The notes: a model not told the origin generated them from the sequence alone. Numbered from the stretch's first letter, positions 43,969-55,715 are shown. The stretch: 64,000 nucleotides of DNA from Hyaloraphidium curvatum (GCA_025558095.1 JAIVFI010000001.1:572501-636500), one strand, 5' to 3'. Translations and numbers: made by a program.

Positions 43969-45142
43969 ATGGCGCCCCCGACCGCGCTAGAGCGCGTCCT
44001 CGACTACGCCAAGGATCGCCCCGTATTGACGGCGGTGGGATGCACGATCGCGACGGCCACGGCGCTGTTTTTGCGGCGCCTGTACGTCGTGAAGTCGCCG
44101 ACGGCCGCGAAACCGTGGGCGTCGTGGCCTCCAAAGAAACCCGCCTCTCCGGCGAAAGAATCCGGTGTTTCCGTCGAGATTTGGAAGGAAGAGGACGTTG
44201 ATATCGAGGTCTGGGTGCGCAAGGCCGGTTCGGACGCGAAACAGGGGTTGCCTCCCCTCGTCTTCCTGCACGGCGGCTTCCACAACGCTAGCTGCTACGA
44301 AAACTACCTCGTCTACTTTTCCCGGCGGGGATTCGATTGCTACTCCCTCTCTCTGCGCGATCACGGCGCGTCGACCAAGGTTCCCGGCAAAGAGCTCTTC
44401 CATTCGCTCAGGGATTGCGCGTGGGACCTCGGGGTGGTTGTTGGGAGGCTGTTGAGGGAGGGGAGCAAGCCGCCGATCATTTTCGGGTGCGTTCCATCCT
44501 ATTGATACCTATGAATCTGGGTTTACCCTCGGTTGCAGTCATTCCAAGGGCTCGGCCGTCTGTCAACACTTCCTCTCGTATCATCCTCGCAACTTGGCCA
44601 ATTTTCCAACCTATTGCTCCGGCTTCGTCCATTTCAACGGGTTCCCACCTTCGCCACACGAGATATTGCCGTTCAAGAACTGGGCGAGGCTGGACTTCTG
44701 GAATCTCGCCGCAGGGATCCTGGTGTTCAATCCTTTCTGGTCGCTGAAGAGCCCCGAGGTGGCTGCGCGGGTCTTTTACTCTTCTGCGACGAGCAAGGAG
44801 CATGCACGAGCCGAATGGGAGAAACTGGAACGGATCGAGGCGGGGCCAGACCCGGAGTCGTTGACGACGCCCTACTGCGTGCCGGAAACGCTTCTTCAGC
44901 GATCGCCAAAAGTGTTTGTCGTCGGTGCTGTCGAGGACGTGCTGATGGATCCCAAGGTGGTCGCTCAGACGTTTGAGACGTTCGACTCTGCGGCGGAACG
45001 GATGGGAGGCAAGACACCGAGCGGCGTGGAGGTTGTGGTCATCCGGGTCACTGTGCCAGGCGGTCACTGCCATATGGTAGAGCCGATTTGGGAGGACGGG
45101 GCAAAGATCATCGCAGATACGTTGTTGAACTCGTCGTTTTGA
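43969..45142 (+). CDS. Membrane-anchored alpha/beta hydrolase
   Basis: 373 aa from exons 43969-44486 and 44539-45142 (52-nt intron). A hydrophobic segment near residue 20-40 (VLTAVGCTIATATALFL) suggests an N-terminal membrane anchor. Fold landmarks are PPLVFLHGGFHNASCYENYL, CYSLSLRDHG, the nucleophile elbow FGHSKGSAV restored across the intron (F-G from exon 1), and PGGHCHMVEP with the probable catalytic histidine. An aspartate candidate is in VVGAVEDVLMD. Substrate unknown; lipase/esterase-like. Confidence 0.85.
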
Positions 45143-45661
45143 TTCCGCGAGTAAGGAAAGGTGATTGGAAACCCCGGAGAAAATCTCTGCCTGGATGCGG
45201 CTCATCTAGCATTTAGATTGTTTCTACTATCCATCTGGCACGAAAAAGAAGCAGTGGCGTTGCGATCGCCTTGCGTTGCAAGGCCACTAGGGATGGTTTT
45301 GAGAGGCGGTTATCCGCGAACCGTGCGGCGAGCAACACCAATCGCATTCACCCCGCTCCCTCCCCCCCCGTCAGACGGCCTCCCTCCACGTTTCCGCCGG
45401 TGTAGAAGAGCCATCCGTTCCTGTGTATTGCGCGGAGCGTAGCCGCAGGTCGCCAGTGTTGCCGTTTCCCCGCCGCACTCCGGCCGGCCGAGCGAAAAGA
45501 TAGTGCAGAACCGGATGCGTTGATTCCGCCGCCCTTGCCGCCCCTCGCTGCCCTTTGTGGGCCTTTTCCCCTCGCAGCCGCGGGGCCGCCGCGGGCCCGG
45601 AGCCCTCTGATACCGTTTTGCACCTGGATACCCTCGGGCGGAGCTGCGGAGTGCGCCCACG
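45143..45661. other. Intergenic, no gene seen
   Basis: 519 bp upstream of MPE1. It is relatively AT-rich until about 45300 and then GC/CT-rich. It probably contains the MPE1 promoter and leader; no separate gene is supported. Confidence 0.45.
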
Positions 45662-48111
45662 ATGTCGGGCTCGAAGATCTTCTACAAGTTCCGGAGCGAA
45701 AATTCCTATGCGACGCTTTCGTTCGACGGGCCGTCGATGTCAGTGTTCGATGTGAAGCGGGAGGTGGCCCTGGCCAAGAAGCTCAAAGGGGACTTCGACC
45801 TGGTCATCGCCAACGCTTCCAACAATCAAGGTCGGTTTCGGTGGTTGCTGCGGGGTCGAGAGCGGGGCGGAGCGTTCGTTTCGGGCCGGTTTATGTATCT
45901 GGATCTACGGCAGTGCCGGGATCCTGCTTTCGATGCATTACCAGTACCGTTCGTTCTCTTCCTTCTTCGGAGATCGCGAAATAGCTCTCCTGAATATGCT
46001 CCTCTGAAACTTGTTGTCGCTTTTGATCTTCTTTCTGGATTTCGGATCTCTAACGTTTTCTTCCCAACCCAGAGTACGCGGACGACCTCGACAACGTTCC
46101 CCGCAACTCCTCAATCCTCGTGTCCCGCAACCCTCCCGTGGCAAAAGGACGAGGAACCCTGCAGAAGTACCTGACAACATCCGGCCCGACAGTCAGGGGC
46201 GTGCGGCCGGGGGTGGCCCCAGCGCCCGCCACGGGATCGGCCTCGACCTCCTCGACCGCTCCTCTCAACTTTTCCGGCGGCAGCAACAGCTACGTCGCCC
46301 CCAAGGAGCCGCGCAGATCCGGGTTCGAGGAACCGCTGCCGGGTTTCGAGCGGCCCGAGGAGCCTCAGTCCGCGGGTTCGCCTGCACCGGCCGGAGATAC
46401 GACGCCAAAAGCCGCCGGAGGTGACGAAGAGGACGACGTGAGCGCTTTCCTGGCGAACGAGGCGCAGCAGTGGCAGAAGCAGTCGGCCGATCTGCAAAAG
46501 TTTGTGTATTCCGTTCGGTCTGAAACCGGCCTCGTTGCTCACCGTTCCGATCGCAGCCGTCGCTTCGTTCCATACACCCGCGGCCGCGGCGCATCGCAGG
46601 GCCCTTCCCGGGGCGGCCACGAAGCAGGCGCCACCGGCGGGCGCGGCGGCTCGCACGGCCGGCCCCCTGCCTTTGACCCGCTCCACAACAAGCCGCCCCC
46701 GGAAGGCTACGTGTGCTTCCGCTGCGGGCAAAAGGGACACTGGATATCCGAGTGCCCGACGATCGGCGACAAGGAGTTTGACAACCGCCCGCGGCTCAAG
46801 CGCACCACCGGGATCCCGAGGTCGTTTCTCAAGCCGGTCGACGAAGCGACGGCGGCGGCGGGTGGAGTGATGGTCTCTGCGGACGGGTCTCTCGTCGTGG
46901 CGACGGCGAACGAGTGCGTCGCTGCGTGCGTCTCATGTATCTTTCGTATTCTTACCGTTCCGTTCCCTTCCTTCACAGGCAAGCTTTCGAAAAGGCTGTC
47001 GCATCTCGCGCAAAAGGCATGGCCGTGGACCTCTCGGAGATCTGGGACGAGGCGCCCGTCCCCAAGGAGCTCGCCTGCCCGATCTGCAAGAAGCTCATCC
47101 GCGACGCTGTAGTGATCCCGTGCTGCGGCGTCAGCTTCTGCGACGACTGCATCCGGAACCACCTGACCGCGGACGAGACGCACGGGCAGTGCCCCAACTG
47201 CCTCGAGGACGGGATCAACGCGGACCGGCTGGTGCCCAACAAGCACCTGCGTGCAGCGGCGGAGAACCACCTGCGGGAGTACGCCATGCGGAAGGAGGAG
47301 GACCCGGACTCAGTCGCGCCGCGGGAAAAGACGCCCGAACGCACGGAGCGCGCGCCGACCCCGCAGCCGCCGCCTCAACCGGACCGCGAGCCCGCGCCCG
47401 CCAAGCGCGATCGCGCCTCCCCCGAGCCCGATCCGCAGCGCCAGCACGAGAACGGCGACGGCCCGTACCAGTACCCGCCCGAACCCCCCGGCCCGTACGG
47501 CCGCCCGCCCCCGGGCTGGCGGCCCTACCCCCCTCCCGGCCCGTGGCCCCGGCCGTACGACTACCCTCCCTACCCTCCGCGCGGATACCCTCCCCGCCCG
47601 TATCCGCCTCCCCCGGGATGGTACGGCCGCCCGCCGCCGCCGGGGTGGTACGGCCGGCCCCCGCCGCCGTACTATGGCCCTCCGCGGCCGTACAGGGACG
47701 ATTACTACGGTCCGCCGCCGATGGGCCCGCCGGGGCCGGGGTGGGGGCCGCCGCCGGAGGAGGGGTGGGGCGGAGAGGAAGGGTACTACCACCCGGCGGG
47801 ACAGGGCGGGCAGCAGGGTCAAGGACAAGGACAGCAGCAGCAGCAGGGTGCGCAGGGTGGGCAGGCGCAGGGCGACGGGCAGGTGGTGCCGTTCGAGAAC
47901 ACGCCGCTGAGGCCGCAGGATCCGGCGTGGACGCAGATCATCCCCGGATACTCGACGTGAGTTTCTGCGTTCGCAGAAAGAAGGTTTGCGCTGACGGTTT
48001 CGCTGCAGTTACGAAGAACGGCTGGCGCAGCGGCAGGCCAAGAAGCGGCAGAGGGAGCAGGCGCTGGACACGGGGTACGAGTTCACCAAGCACGCGAGGT
48101 ACTTGGAGTGA
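45662..48111 (+). CDS. MPE1: MPE1/RBBP6 pre-mRNA 3'-end processing factor
   Basis: Subunit of the cleavage and polyadenylation machinery, with ubiquitin-ligase-like features. Exons 45662-45830, 46073-46499, 46557-46913, 46979-47956 and 48009-48111 give 677 aa. Domains in order: a DWNN ubiquitin-like domain (KIFYKFRSENSYATLSFDG, FDLVIANASNNQ-EYADD), a CCHC zinc knuckle (YVCFRCGQKGHWISECPT) and a U-box/RING-like domain (LACPICKKLIRDAVVIPCCG, CDDCIRNHL, CPNC). A long Pro/Gly/Tyr-rich tail follows. The intron at 46500-46556 is 57 nt and in frame, so it could be coding (then 696 aa). The first intron, 242 nt, is unusually long. Nuclear function expected. Confidence 0.94.
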
Positions 48112-48452
48112 TGGGGGAGAGCCAGGCGGGCAGCGGAGCTAGCATTGCGCGATGTACGGGCGCGATGCCAAATCGAAAAACATGGAACTCGAACATGTTT
48201 GGTGTAGCTCGCAATCTATAGATCCTACACAGTTGTCTCCATGGCCGCCACAATCCCCTCGTCTATCCCGCTCCCGTGAGGCATGGGACAAGTCCATCGA
48301 TAGAGCCGTCCTGCAAACCGTGTCCTCCACAACCGAGATCTTCCAACCGTGACTCAGATAGCATCCAATCCAACGTTCTCGTCTATCTAGCCATCTACCT
48401 GGAGCGGCCCGATCAGCTCGTGCCCCCCCGCCAAGCCGCCAAACTCACTCAT
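48112..48452. other. Convergent intergenic region, no gene seen
   Basis: 341 bp between converging 3' ends of MPE1 and the cysteine-repeat protein. The sequence is less GC-rich; no RNA gene was recognised. Confidence 0.4.
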
Positions 48453-50298
48453 CTACTTGCGCGGCCCGAAGTTGAGGATCTGCTGCTTGAGCCCGCCGCC
48501 CTTGGGTTTCTGCGCGTTCTCGCTTCCGATCGAGTTGCGCGGGCGCTTGCGCGGCGGCGATGTGGCGGGAGCGGCGGTGGTGGGGGCGGGGGAAGGGGTG
48601 GTGGGGGCGGGGGTGGCGGCGACGGCCGCGCAGGAGGGCGCGGGCTTCGGCGGCGCAGAGGTGGGAAGGGCGGGGGGCGCGATCGCAGGACCGGCGGGGC
48701 CGCCGGAGGAGGCGGCGTTGATGGGCGCGTTCTCGGCGTCCTCAGCGTCCTCGTTCTCGAAGAAGTCCGCGAGATCTTCCTCCTCGTCCGAAACCTCGAT
48801 CGTAGCGGCGCTGCGGCCGGACCTGCGCCTTTCCTGCTCGGCGACGATCAGTTGGGCGAACCTGCGCTTGAGCCCGCGGCCGACTGTGTTCTTGTAGATC
48901 TTTCGCAGCTCCACGAGCACCTCGTCGTCGACCTTTCGGAGAATCTCGTAGATCTTGCTTGTCGCCCCAGTGAGCGTGTCTCGGTCGACGGCGTCCCGCA
49001 GCCCGTGCTTGGCCATGATTTCGCGAACCTTGACGAGCTGCTCCGACGTCGGCCGCTTGGCGGGGACCAATCCGAAAGTCACTTCGTACGGGAAGCCGGG
49101 CAGCGGGCAACTCGGGCCCCCCGGGGTCGAATCCCCGAAAAGGCGCCTGGCCTTTGCGACCGGTCCCTCCTGCGCGCGGAAGTGCTGTTGGGCTGCGGCC
49201 TCGAGCGTTGCGGCGCGCGGCCCGTAGTCGGTTTCGGCCACCACGAGGACGATCGCGTGGTCGCGCATGGCCTTGATCTGGGAGAAGTCGGGGCGTGCCT
49301 TGATGTAGTCGCGCGAAAGGAGGGACCTGTGCTCCGCGGCGGACCGGTGAGCGGCAGTCAGCTGGATCGACGCCCATCCATCATCTCCGAGAACGCGTGC
49401 AATCTCCATTGCGGCGTCGATCTTCTCGTTCAGCGCAGCGAGCTCCTCGGAGTAGGGCTTCTTGCGCACGTCCCAGTCCTTGGCGGCGAGCATCCGGACC
49501 ACGGGCTCGAAAAGAGCGTCGCGGGCGGTCTGGAGGCGGGGGTGCAGCTCCGCGTCGACGAGCTGCATGCACTGGAAGCCGCAGAAGGCCTCGCCCGTCG
49601 TGGAAACACGCCGGGTGGCCGAGCCCTTGCCGCACCCAGGGCGCGCGCAGGTGTAGTAAGCAGGCCGCACCCAGTCCTTGCCATCCTCGAAAAGGTGGGG
49701 CAGCGTACAGTACTTCGACCCGTCCGTAGCGGTGCAGTAGCCTTGGTGCCTCTTGTTGCAGCCCTCCAGGTAGCACTTGGCCCCCTCCGTCAGGTCGGGC
49801 TCCTGACCGCTCTTGCCAAGGCATGCAAAGTTGCAGTTCCAGAGCTTGTTGGCGGCACGGATCTGCAGAAAAATCGAGTCAGCGCATGAAGGAGGAGCTC
49901 GGCCGTGATGCACTCACGTGGCCCTCACCCTTGCCGCACCCCGCGCAGGGTTTCGCCTTGGATGATTTCTCGCGGTCCCACTCCATGTTGGCGTTCTCAA
50001 GGCACTGCTTGTTTGCGTATTTGAGGCCATCCTTGCCCTTGTACTTCGACTGCCGCAGCCGGAGGCAGCCACACGGGCAGAGGTAGTTGGCGGACGCCAC
50101 GGTATCCCACTTGGCCTTGACGTTTTCCTTCTCGAAGCACGACCTGTTTGCGTACACCTTCTTGTCTGTTCCGGTGTACGCGTACGGTTGAACGTCGCAC
50201 CCGCAAGGGCACGGGCCGAAACCCATGACGCTGGGAAAGGGACACGGAACCGCCCCGCCCCTGCCTTCGGCGAGGACAGCGAGGATGGACCCCAGCAT
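48453..50298 (-). CDS. Cysteine-repeat protein with SUMO-interaction-like motif, unknown family
   Basis: 596 aa from exons 50298-49918 and 49862-48453 (55-nt intron, donor GTGAGT). The first 190 residues hold several related Cys-rich units: CPCGCDVQPYAYTG, CPCGCLRLRQSKYKGKDG, KPCAGCGKGEGH, WNCNFACLGKSG, YLEGCNKRHQGYCTATDG, ARPGCGKGSATR and FCGFQCMQ. Spacings of about 20-40 residues suggest tandem small zinc modules. The middle is helical and charged. Near residue 480 is ATIEVSDEEEDLADFF, which fits a SUMO-interacting motif flanked by acidic residues. An Ala/Pro/Thr linker leads to a basic tail (PPRKRPRNS, KQQILNFGPRK). A nuclear role is plausible; no family was recognised. ATG 50226 is an alternative start with better context. 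Confidence 0.72.
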
Positions 50299-50743
50299 TC
50301 TTCGTCGTCGATTTCTCAATCAACTCCGGGACATGCATCACGCCTGTTGTGTGCCGGCAGGTTCATCACGGTCGTCGCATTGCCTTCACGCGGCCGGGAA
50401 AGTCGGTCTTCGTGGCGTGTATTACCGTCGCCCGGGAAAGTCGGTCTTCGTGGCGTGTATTACCGTCGCCGGGAACATCTGCTGTCTGGCGGACCGCAGT
50501 CGAGGCCTCCATTGTGCGTTCCTGGCCGTAGTCTCTGCGTCCCGCCGGTACGTAGCGTCTTTTCGAGCTGTCTGCAGCGTGGAACGATCCGACCGCCGGA
50601 CGACGCGGGCTATCTGCTCCCACGAATACGAATGAAGTTCATGCGCCGGTCCTCGATCTTTAGGTACGCGTTCCATCCATCCTCATCATCTAGTATGGCA
50701 TGCTACGGTGGTCCCTGCGCCCGTCTCCACATCCGGCCGGCCC
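50299..50743. other. Intergenic region with tandem repeat
   Basis: 445 bp between the start of the c(ysteine)-repeat gene and the end of the carrier gene, both on the minus strand. Apart from the tandem 38-bp repeat described separately, nothing was recognised. Confidence 0.45.
50394..50469. repeat. Tandem 38-bp repeat, two copies
   Basis: Two perfect or near-perfect consecutive copies of a 38-bp unit beginning ccgggaaagtcggtcttcgt and ending cgtgtattaccgtcgc, followed by the start of a third (gccgggaac). It lies upstream of the cysteine-repeat protein gene. Confidence 0.88.
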
Positions 50744-51647
50744 CTACTTGTCCGCAAGAAACTGCTTAACCATCGGAGGGAACGTGACCATGAACACTGT
50801 CTGATATGCGCTCAAACAAGCCTGGTCGTGGCAATCCGTCAGCAAGTTGATCGGCGCTGTGCCGAGGCCGGCGATCACCCACTCTCGGCAACATGGCGGC
50901 GTAGAACCCGAGGAACCCGCGCTCCTGCCAGATCATCTTGACCACCTGCCCCGTGGTGGCCGACTTGTTGCCCTGCGCGTGCAGCGCCTGGATGCGGATC
51001 CGCACGACCTCGGTGGGCTGGTTGATGCAGGCGATGAAGCCGCCGAGGACGCCGCAGCCGATGCGCTCGGCGGTGGTAAGCTTGCCGCCGCGGTACTGCC
51101 TGTAGCGGTCCGTGATGGCGTCGGTGATGCCCTGGCGCAGGGCCCAGTTGGACGCCTGGCGCGCGGCCATGGCGGGCGCGGACGAGTACATGCCGCGCAG
51201 GCCGGCGTTCTTGAGGATCTCGAAGGTCGACTTGCCGTGGCCGTCGGGGCTCTTGAGCTTGTACGTGATGACGTAGGTGAGCGGCGACATGACAACGGTC
51301 TGGGCGACGCCTCCGCCGGCGCCGGCCAGGGCGCCCGCCAGGCCGCCTCCGCGCTCCATGCCGGCGGTGGCGCACGCGTCGAGGATGTACTCCTTGGCGT
51401 ACAGCAGCACGGCGCCCTTGGAGGCGGCCTCGAGACCCTTTGCGTCCCAGCCGGCCCACAGGCCGCGCAGGCCCTTTGGCCCGTAGGCGACCTTCTTCCA
51501 GCTGTCCCAGAACCACTCCTCGGGGTGCGCGCCCTGCCGCGTCTTCCAGATCTCGAGCGGCAGCCCGAGCGTCAGCGCCTCGGTGGTCGCGAGCAGCGCG
51601 CCGACGGCGAGGTCGCGCGGGTCGCCCTTCTGCGCCGCGGGGGCCAT
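50744..51647 (-). CDS. Mitochondrial carrier family protein (SLC25)
   Basis: 273 aa from exons 51647-50883 and 50800-50744; the intron is 82 nt. Three repeats carry degenerate carrier signatures, PLEIWKTRQ, PLTYVITYKLK and PTEVVRIRIQ, each followed by a Gly-rich helix and W/Y-x-G-type turns (YGPKGLRGLWAGWDAKG; KNAGLRGMYSSAPAMAARQ; WQERGFLGFYAAMLPR). The second exon restores the C-terminal helix TVFMVTFPPMVKQFLADK. The second signature lacks the usual acidic and basic residues. Without contact-site alignment the substrate is not predictable; a carboxylate is possible. Confidence 0.88.
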
Positions 51648-51984
51648 GGCGACTGCCGAATCGCGCTAGGCGGCGTGCTCCGCGGGATCCAAAGAGGGAG
51701 ATCGGCGCAACTGCCGGCCTAGGAGTGGTCTAGACGGGCAATGCGGTGCTAGGACCAGGGACGATTTTGTTGGGGATGCGGCGTCGCGTCAGCCGCGATC
51801 ACCCGGTTCCGCACGGTCAGCCGGACTCGCAACCGTCGACACGTCTTCGTGTCTCTCCTGAGCCCGGAGCGCGCGCGGCCGGCCTACCATGCCCTCGCGG
51901 CGCTCAGCCTGAACAGAGGCCCGCGGACGCGCGAGCCCGCCCCCTTTCCTCAACACCCCGCGTTCGCCAGAGTCACCCGCCGCG
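51648..51984. other. Divergent intergenic region, no gene seen
   Basis: 337 bp between the carrier ATG (minus) and the SVP26 ATG (plus), presumably both promoters. No motif was confidently identified. Confidence 0.4.
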
Positions 51985-53024
51985 ATGTACACCGCGACGC
52001 CGTACCTCTACTACATGAGCTACCTCGGCTCGGCGCTCGGCTTCTGCTTCATGACGCTGAGCCTGGCCGCGGGGCTGTACTATTTGGCCGAGTTCGTCGA
52101 GGTGCGTTTGCCTGCTTGGCAGGGCAGAGTCGCCGGCTCAACGACCGCGAATGAAATAGGAGTACTCGACGCTGTCGAAAAAAATCATCCGGTACACTTT
52201 ATGGGTGGGTTGACGCGGCAGGAACGGCGGGCGAGGGATGCGCGGGCAGCGGGACGGTCGCCATGTGTCGGATCGGCGTCGTCGCCGACAGCCGGCTCGA
52301 ATCACGCGAAAGCCTTCAAGCGGGAATGGATCTGGCAGCTTGGCACCGGGATGGACCTCTTCTCTCGAGTTACCGCGGACGGAGCTCATTCCTCGCCCTC
52401 CCGCAGACCCTGGTGGTCCTCCACATCCCCCTCCTCGTCGTCGACCGCTTCCCGTGGTGGCGCGTCGGCTTCGGCATCCTCTGCCACCTTTTCTACTCCC
52501 TCCTCCTCAAAACCTTCCCCATGATCAGCCTCACCAGCCCGGAGTTCATCGGCAGCTGCGGTGCGCTTAACTCTCCTGTTGCGCCCGCTTCTTCCCCTGA
52601 ACGATCCCTCCCTCCCGCAGTCCTCGCCGTCGGCGACCACTTCCTCTGGTTCAACTACTTCTCCAGCCGCTACGCCTCCTTCTGGGAGATCTCCACCTTC
52701 TTCGGCATCTTCGTCTGGCTGGTGCCCTTCATGTTCTTCGTCTCGCTGAGCGCGGCGGACAACGTGCTGCCCCTGCAAGGTACCTCCTTTCCCTCCTCTG
52801 TCTGTCTTTTGTGCTCACCGCCCGCAGATCCCTCCCTGAACCGCACCTCCTCCTCCTTCTCCCTCAACGGCGCCCCCGGCGAGGACGGCGGGCTGCGGAT
52901 CAACGTCCGCCGCGGCGGGAAGCGGCGCAACCTGCTCAAGGGGTTCATGGACTTTTTCATCTCGCGGAGGGACGCGGTGCTGCCGCAGAGCGCGAGGGAC
53001 GCGGGGCTGGGGAAGACGATCTGA
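51985..53024 (+). CDS. SVP26: SVP26/TEX261 ER-export cargo receptor
   Basis: Polytopic early-secretory membrane protein that helps load type II Golgi membrane proteins into COPII vesicles. Exons 51985-52101, 52160-52204, 52407-52560, 52621-52779 and 52828-53024 give 223 aa. Family landmarks are CFMTLSLAAGLYYLAEFVEE, KTFPMISLTSPEFIGSC, DHFLWFNYF and WLVPFMFFVSLSAADNVLP. The last exon holds a hydrophilic region and the conserved basic/hydrophobic ending (LKGFMDFFISRRDAVLP). The second intron (202 nt) is unusually long, and the second exon is only 45 nt. Confidence 0.94.
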
Positions 53025-53214
53025 GGCGGCCGGGACGGTGTATGGGGGGTGATACCGAGGATGCCAGGCGGAGGGACGGATCGATTGCGGCGCTCGTCTG
53101 TCCTGTTTCTGCTCCGCTTCGGGGACTCATGCCGTCTGCGTGTCCCGCATCAAGTTGGCATCCCCAGGTCCTCAGGTCCCAGGTCGACCAGGTCCCCGCG
53201 CGATTCCCAAACTT

Positions 53215-54315
53215 ATGACGCATTCGCTCTCCTCGCGGCCCCAGAACATTGCTATACTTGTCGCAATCTTCATATGTGGCGCATTGTATTTTTTCCCAGA
53301 CAATGAGTCGCGAGCTCTTGACGTTGGGGATTCGCCCTCCCTGGCACCCGGACGGGCCTCGCGGCAGCGGAAGCTGTTTGCCGGCCTTTCCGAGCAAAGA
53401 CGAGCGTTCGCAGCCTATTCGCTGGCCAAAGAACGCGACTTGGAGGGCATCGCCGGGCCGAAGGAGCGCCAGCTCGCGCGGTGGACGGCCTTGGACGCCG
53501 AGGACGCGAGGCTGGCTACCGACTCTTCCCGCTACTCCACGCGCTGCGGCGTGTGCGGGAGGGTGTACGCTATGGGCGACATCCCGACGGAACGGCGCTT
53601 GGTCGCCAAGTCCCTATTTTCGCCGGGGCCGTTGCTCCGCTTCAACTGCTCGACCTGCGGGGCGGTCTTCGGGCCCGAAAACGTTCTGGCGGTCCATCCT
53701 CAGGTTCTGAGCATGGACTACGCAGACCTTTACTCGCATTACACGGAGGGGTCGGACATCACCCGGACTTTTGAGGTTGCCGCCTTCCGGCGAACACTTG
53801 ACGCGGTGGTCACTGCGCTGCATGGCGACCGCACGGGCAGGCGGCGCCTTCGGCTCCTGGACTACGGATGCGGGATCGGATTGGGCGTCAAGGACATCGT
53901 CGAGAGCGGCATGTTGGAGCAAAGTGCGGCCGAAAAGGGGCTTGCCGGGATCGACGTCGTCGGGTACGATCCGGTAGCGACGGGGCCCCACGTGGTCAAC
54001 AACAAGTCGCTCCTTCTCGCCCAAGGACAGTTCGACGGGATCTTTTCATCGAACGTGCTGGAACACTTCCAGGATCCCGTCGAGGGTGTGCGGGAGCTGC
54101 GGGCGATGCTGCGCCCCAGCGCCTCCTCGGTCGTTGTCTTCGCCACGCCGTGCCAAGGACCGAACCACTACATCTACGAGGGATCCCACTACCACACCCA
54201 CTTCTTTCCGGAATCGGCGCTGCGCGTCTTGGGGGAACGGACGGGGCTCCTTTTGCAGGGCGTCTTCTCATTGAACGAGACATGGCTCAGTGTGTTTCGG
54301 TGGACAGACGGTTGA
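53215..54315 (+). CDS. Membrane-anchored zinc-ribbon SAM methyltransferase
   Basis: 366 aa, intronless. A transmembrane segment (NIAILVAIFICGALYFF) near residue 15 predicts a type II membrane protein. Next is a four-cysteine zinc-ribbon-like unit (CGVCGRVYAMGD and FNCSTCGAVFGPEN), a layout known from nucleotide-sugar and natural-product methyltransferases. A class I methyltransferase core follows: LLDYGCGIGLGVKD, GYDPVATGP, GIFSSNVLEHFQDP and ATPCQGPNHYIYEGSHYHTH. It could methylate a glycan or lipid in the secretory pathway; the substrate is unknown. Confidence 0.84.
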   Translation: MTHSLSSRPQNIAILVAIFICGALYFFPDNESRALDVGDSPSLAPGRASRQRKLFAGLSEQRRAFAAYSLAKERDLEGIAGPKERQLARWTALDAEDARLATDSSRYSTRCGVCGRVYAMGDIPTERRLVAKSLFSPGPLLRFNCSTCGAVFGPENVLAVHPQVLSMDYADLYSHYTEGSDITRTFEVAAFRRTLDAVVTALHGDRTGRRRLRLLDYGCGIGLGVKDIVESGMLEQSAAEKGLAGIDVVGYDPVATGPHVVNNKSLLLAQGQFDGIFSSNVLEHFQDPVEGVRELRAMLRPSASSVVVFATPCQGPNHYIYEGSHYHTHFFPESALRVLGERTGLLLQGVFSLNETWLSVFRWTDG

Positions 54316-54360
54316 ACAAGTGCGATCGGCCCTGGTCACCAATAGATACCCCTACACGAA

Positions 54361-55537
54361 CTACTGCAGCGGAATAAGGTCGTACCCGTGCCGCGGGAAG
54401 TGCATGACCACGTCGAACCCGGCCTTGGTCGTGTACCGCACCGCGATCGTCTGGTAGGTCGCCTCCACCAGGGGTCCCGTCACGAAGAAGTCCTTGCCCG
54501 ACCCCCGGAGCTCGTCGCTCAGCACGCTGCGGGGCAAGACGCGGCACATGAGGCGCAGAGCACGGCGGCGGAGCCGGCGAGGAACCCACCCCACGACGTC
54601 GCCCTTCTTCTTGCCGTTGGCGTCCTTCCACTCGCTCGCCAGCTCGGCAAACTCGCCCGCCTTGGAGGCGGCCTCGGCGATCGTGAAGGCCTCCTCCGGC
54701 GTGATGGGCTTGCCCCCGTCGGCGTGCTTGTTGGCCTGCGCCGCCGCGGCGAGCTTATCCAGCCATCCAAGGACGCCGGGGAACTGGGCGAGGAGGTCCT
54801 GGTTGGTGCCGTTGGTCTGACGAGGTCGCCGGTCAGCATCAGGCCGAGAAGAGACGGCATGATCCACGGACCTTCATGAACCAGACCGAGTTGGAGTAGT
54901 GGAGGTCCGCCGTCGACGGCTTCTCCGTGCCCATGATCCAGCCCGTCTTGCTGCCCTTGATCGAGGTCTCGAGGCTGTCGAGGTGGGCCGCGAGCTGGTC
55001 GCGCCAGAGCGGACCGCCGGCTGCCATCGCCTCGACCGGAATCTTGTTCCCAGTCTGGATCCAGGTGTCAGCGCCCCAAACCTCGAGCGGACCGGCAAAA
55101 CTGACCATGCTTTCGCGGTCAGTGATGAACTCCTTCGACGAGACGCTCGTGGCAAACTCCTTGTTGGTGCAAGGAACCTTGTCGGTCCACGGCATAGAAA
55201 GGACGAGGTAGTTGAAGAATCCTTTGAAGTCCGTCACGTAGTAGAGCGCGTCGAGCACGCCGCTGTTGTCCGGGTTGAAGCTGTTCCCCGGGAACCTCCT
55301 GTCCAGCGCCGGAATCGCGCCCACGGTGTCGGCGTAGATGTCCGCGCCGATCTGGAGCACCGGGATCCGGCGGAAATTGCCCGTGAGGTCCGGCGTGAGG
55401 AACGGCCGGGGCATCACGTTGGTGTGGATGCACGACCGCCACGGGATGCCCTTGAGATTCAGCGCGAGCCGGAGCTTCTCGCTGTAGGGCGAGTTGTCGT
55501 AGTGGTGCAGGATCACGGTATCGGCCGGGGACGCCAT
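54361..55537 (-). CDS. Glutathione S-transferase-like protein
   Basis: 352 aa from exons 55537-54872, 54816-54590 and 54526-54361. The N-terminal thioredoxin-like domain is visible as VILHHYDNSPYSEKLRLALN, WRSCIHTNVMPRP and GNFRRIPVLQIGADIYADT; the Ser/Tyr near SPYS is the expected glutathione-contact site. The C-terminal helical region is long and atypical (GWIMGTEKPSTADLHYSNSV, then GVLGWLDKLAAAAQA, and a beta-rich end GKDFFVTGPLVEATYQTIAV). That last section is not part of a standard GST and may be a separate small domain. It may conjugate or reduce substrates with glutathione. Confidence 0.85.
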
Positions 55538-55715
55538 CGCGGATATCTGCTCTTTGGCAGGCCGGGGAAGTTTGGGAGACGGTCGCGTCGGCAGAACGGA
55601 CCCGCGCTGATCTTCTGCTACTGGGTCGGCCAGTCCACCGTCAACACTGGGACAAGCCGCAGACTAGCGCGAGACGAATGAAAACAAAGTGCATTCTCTC
55701 ATTGTTTCAAGGATA

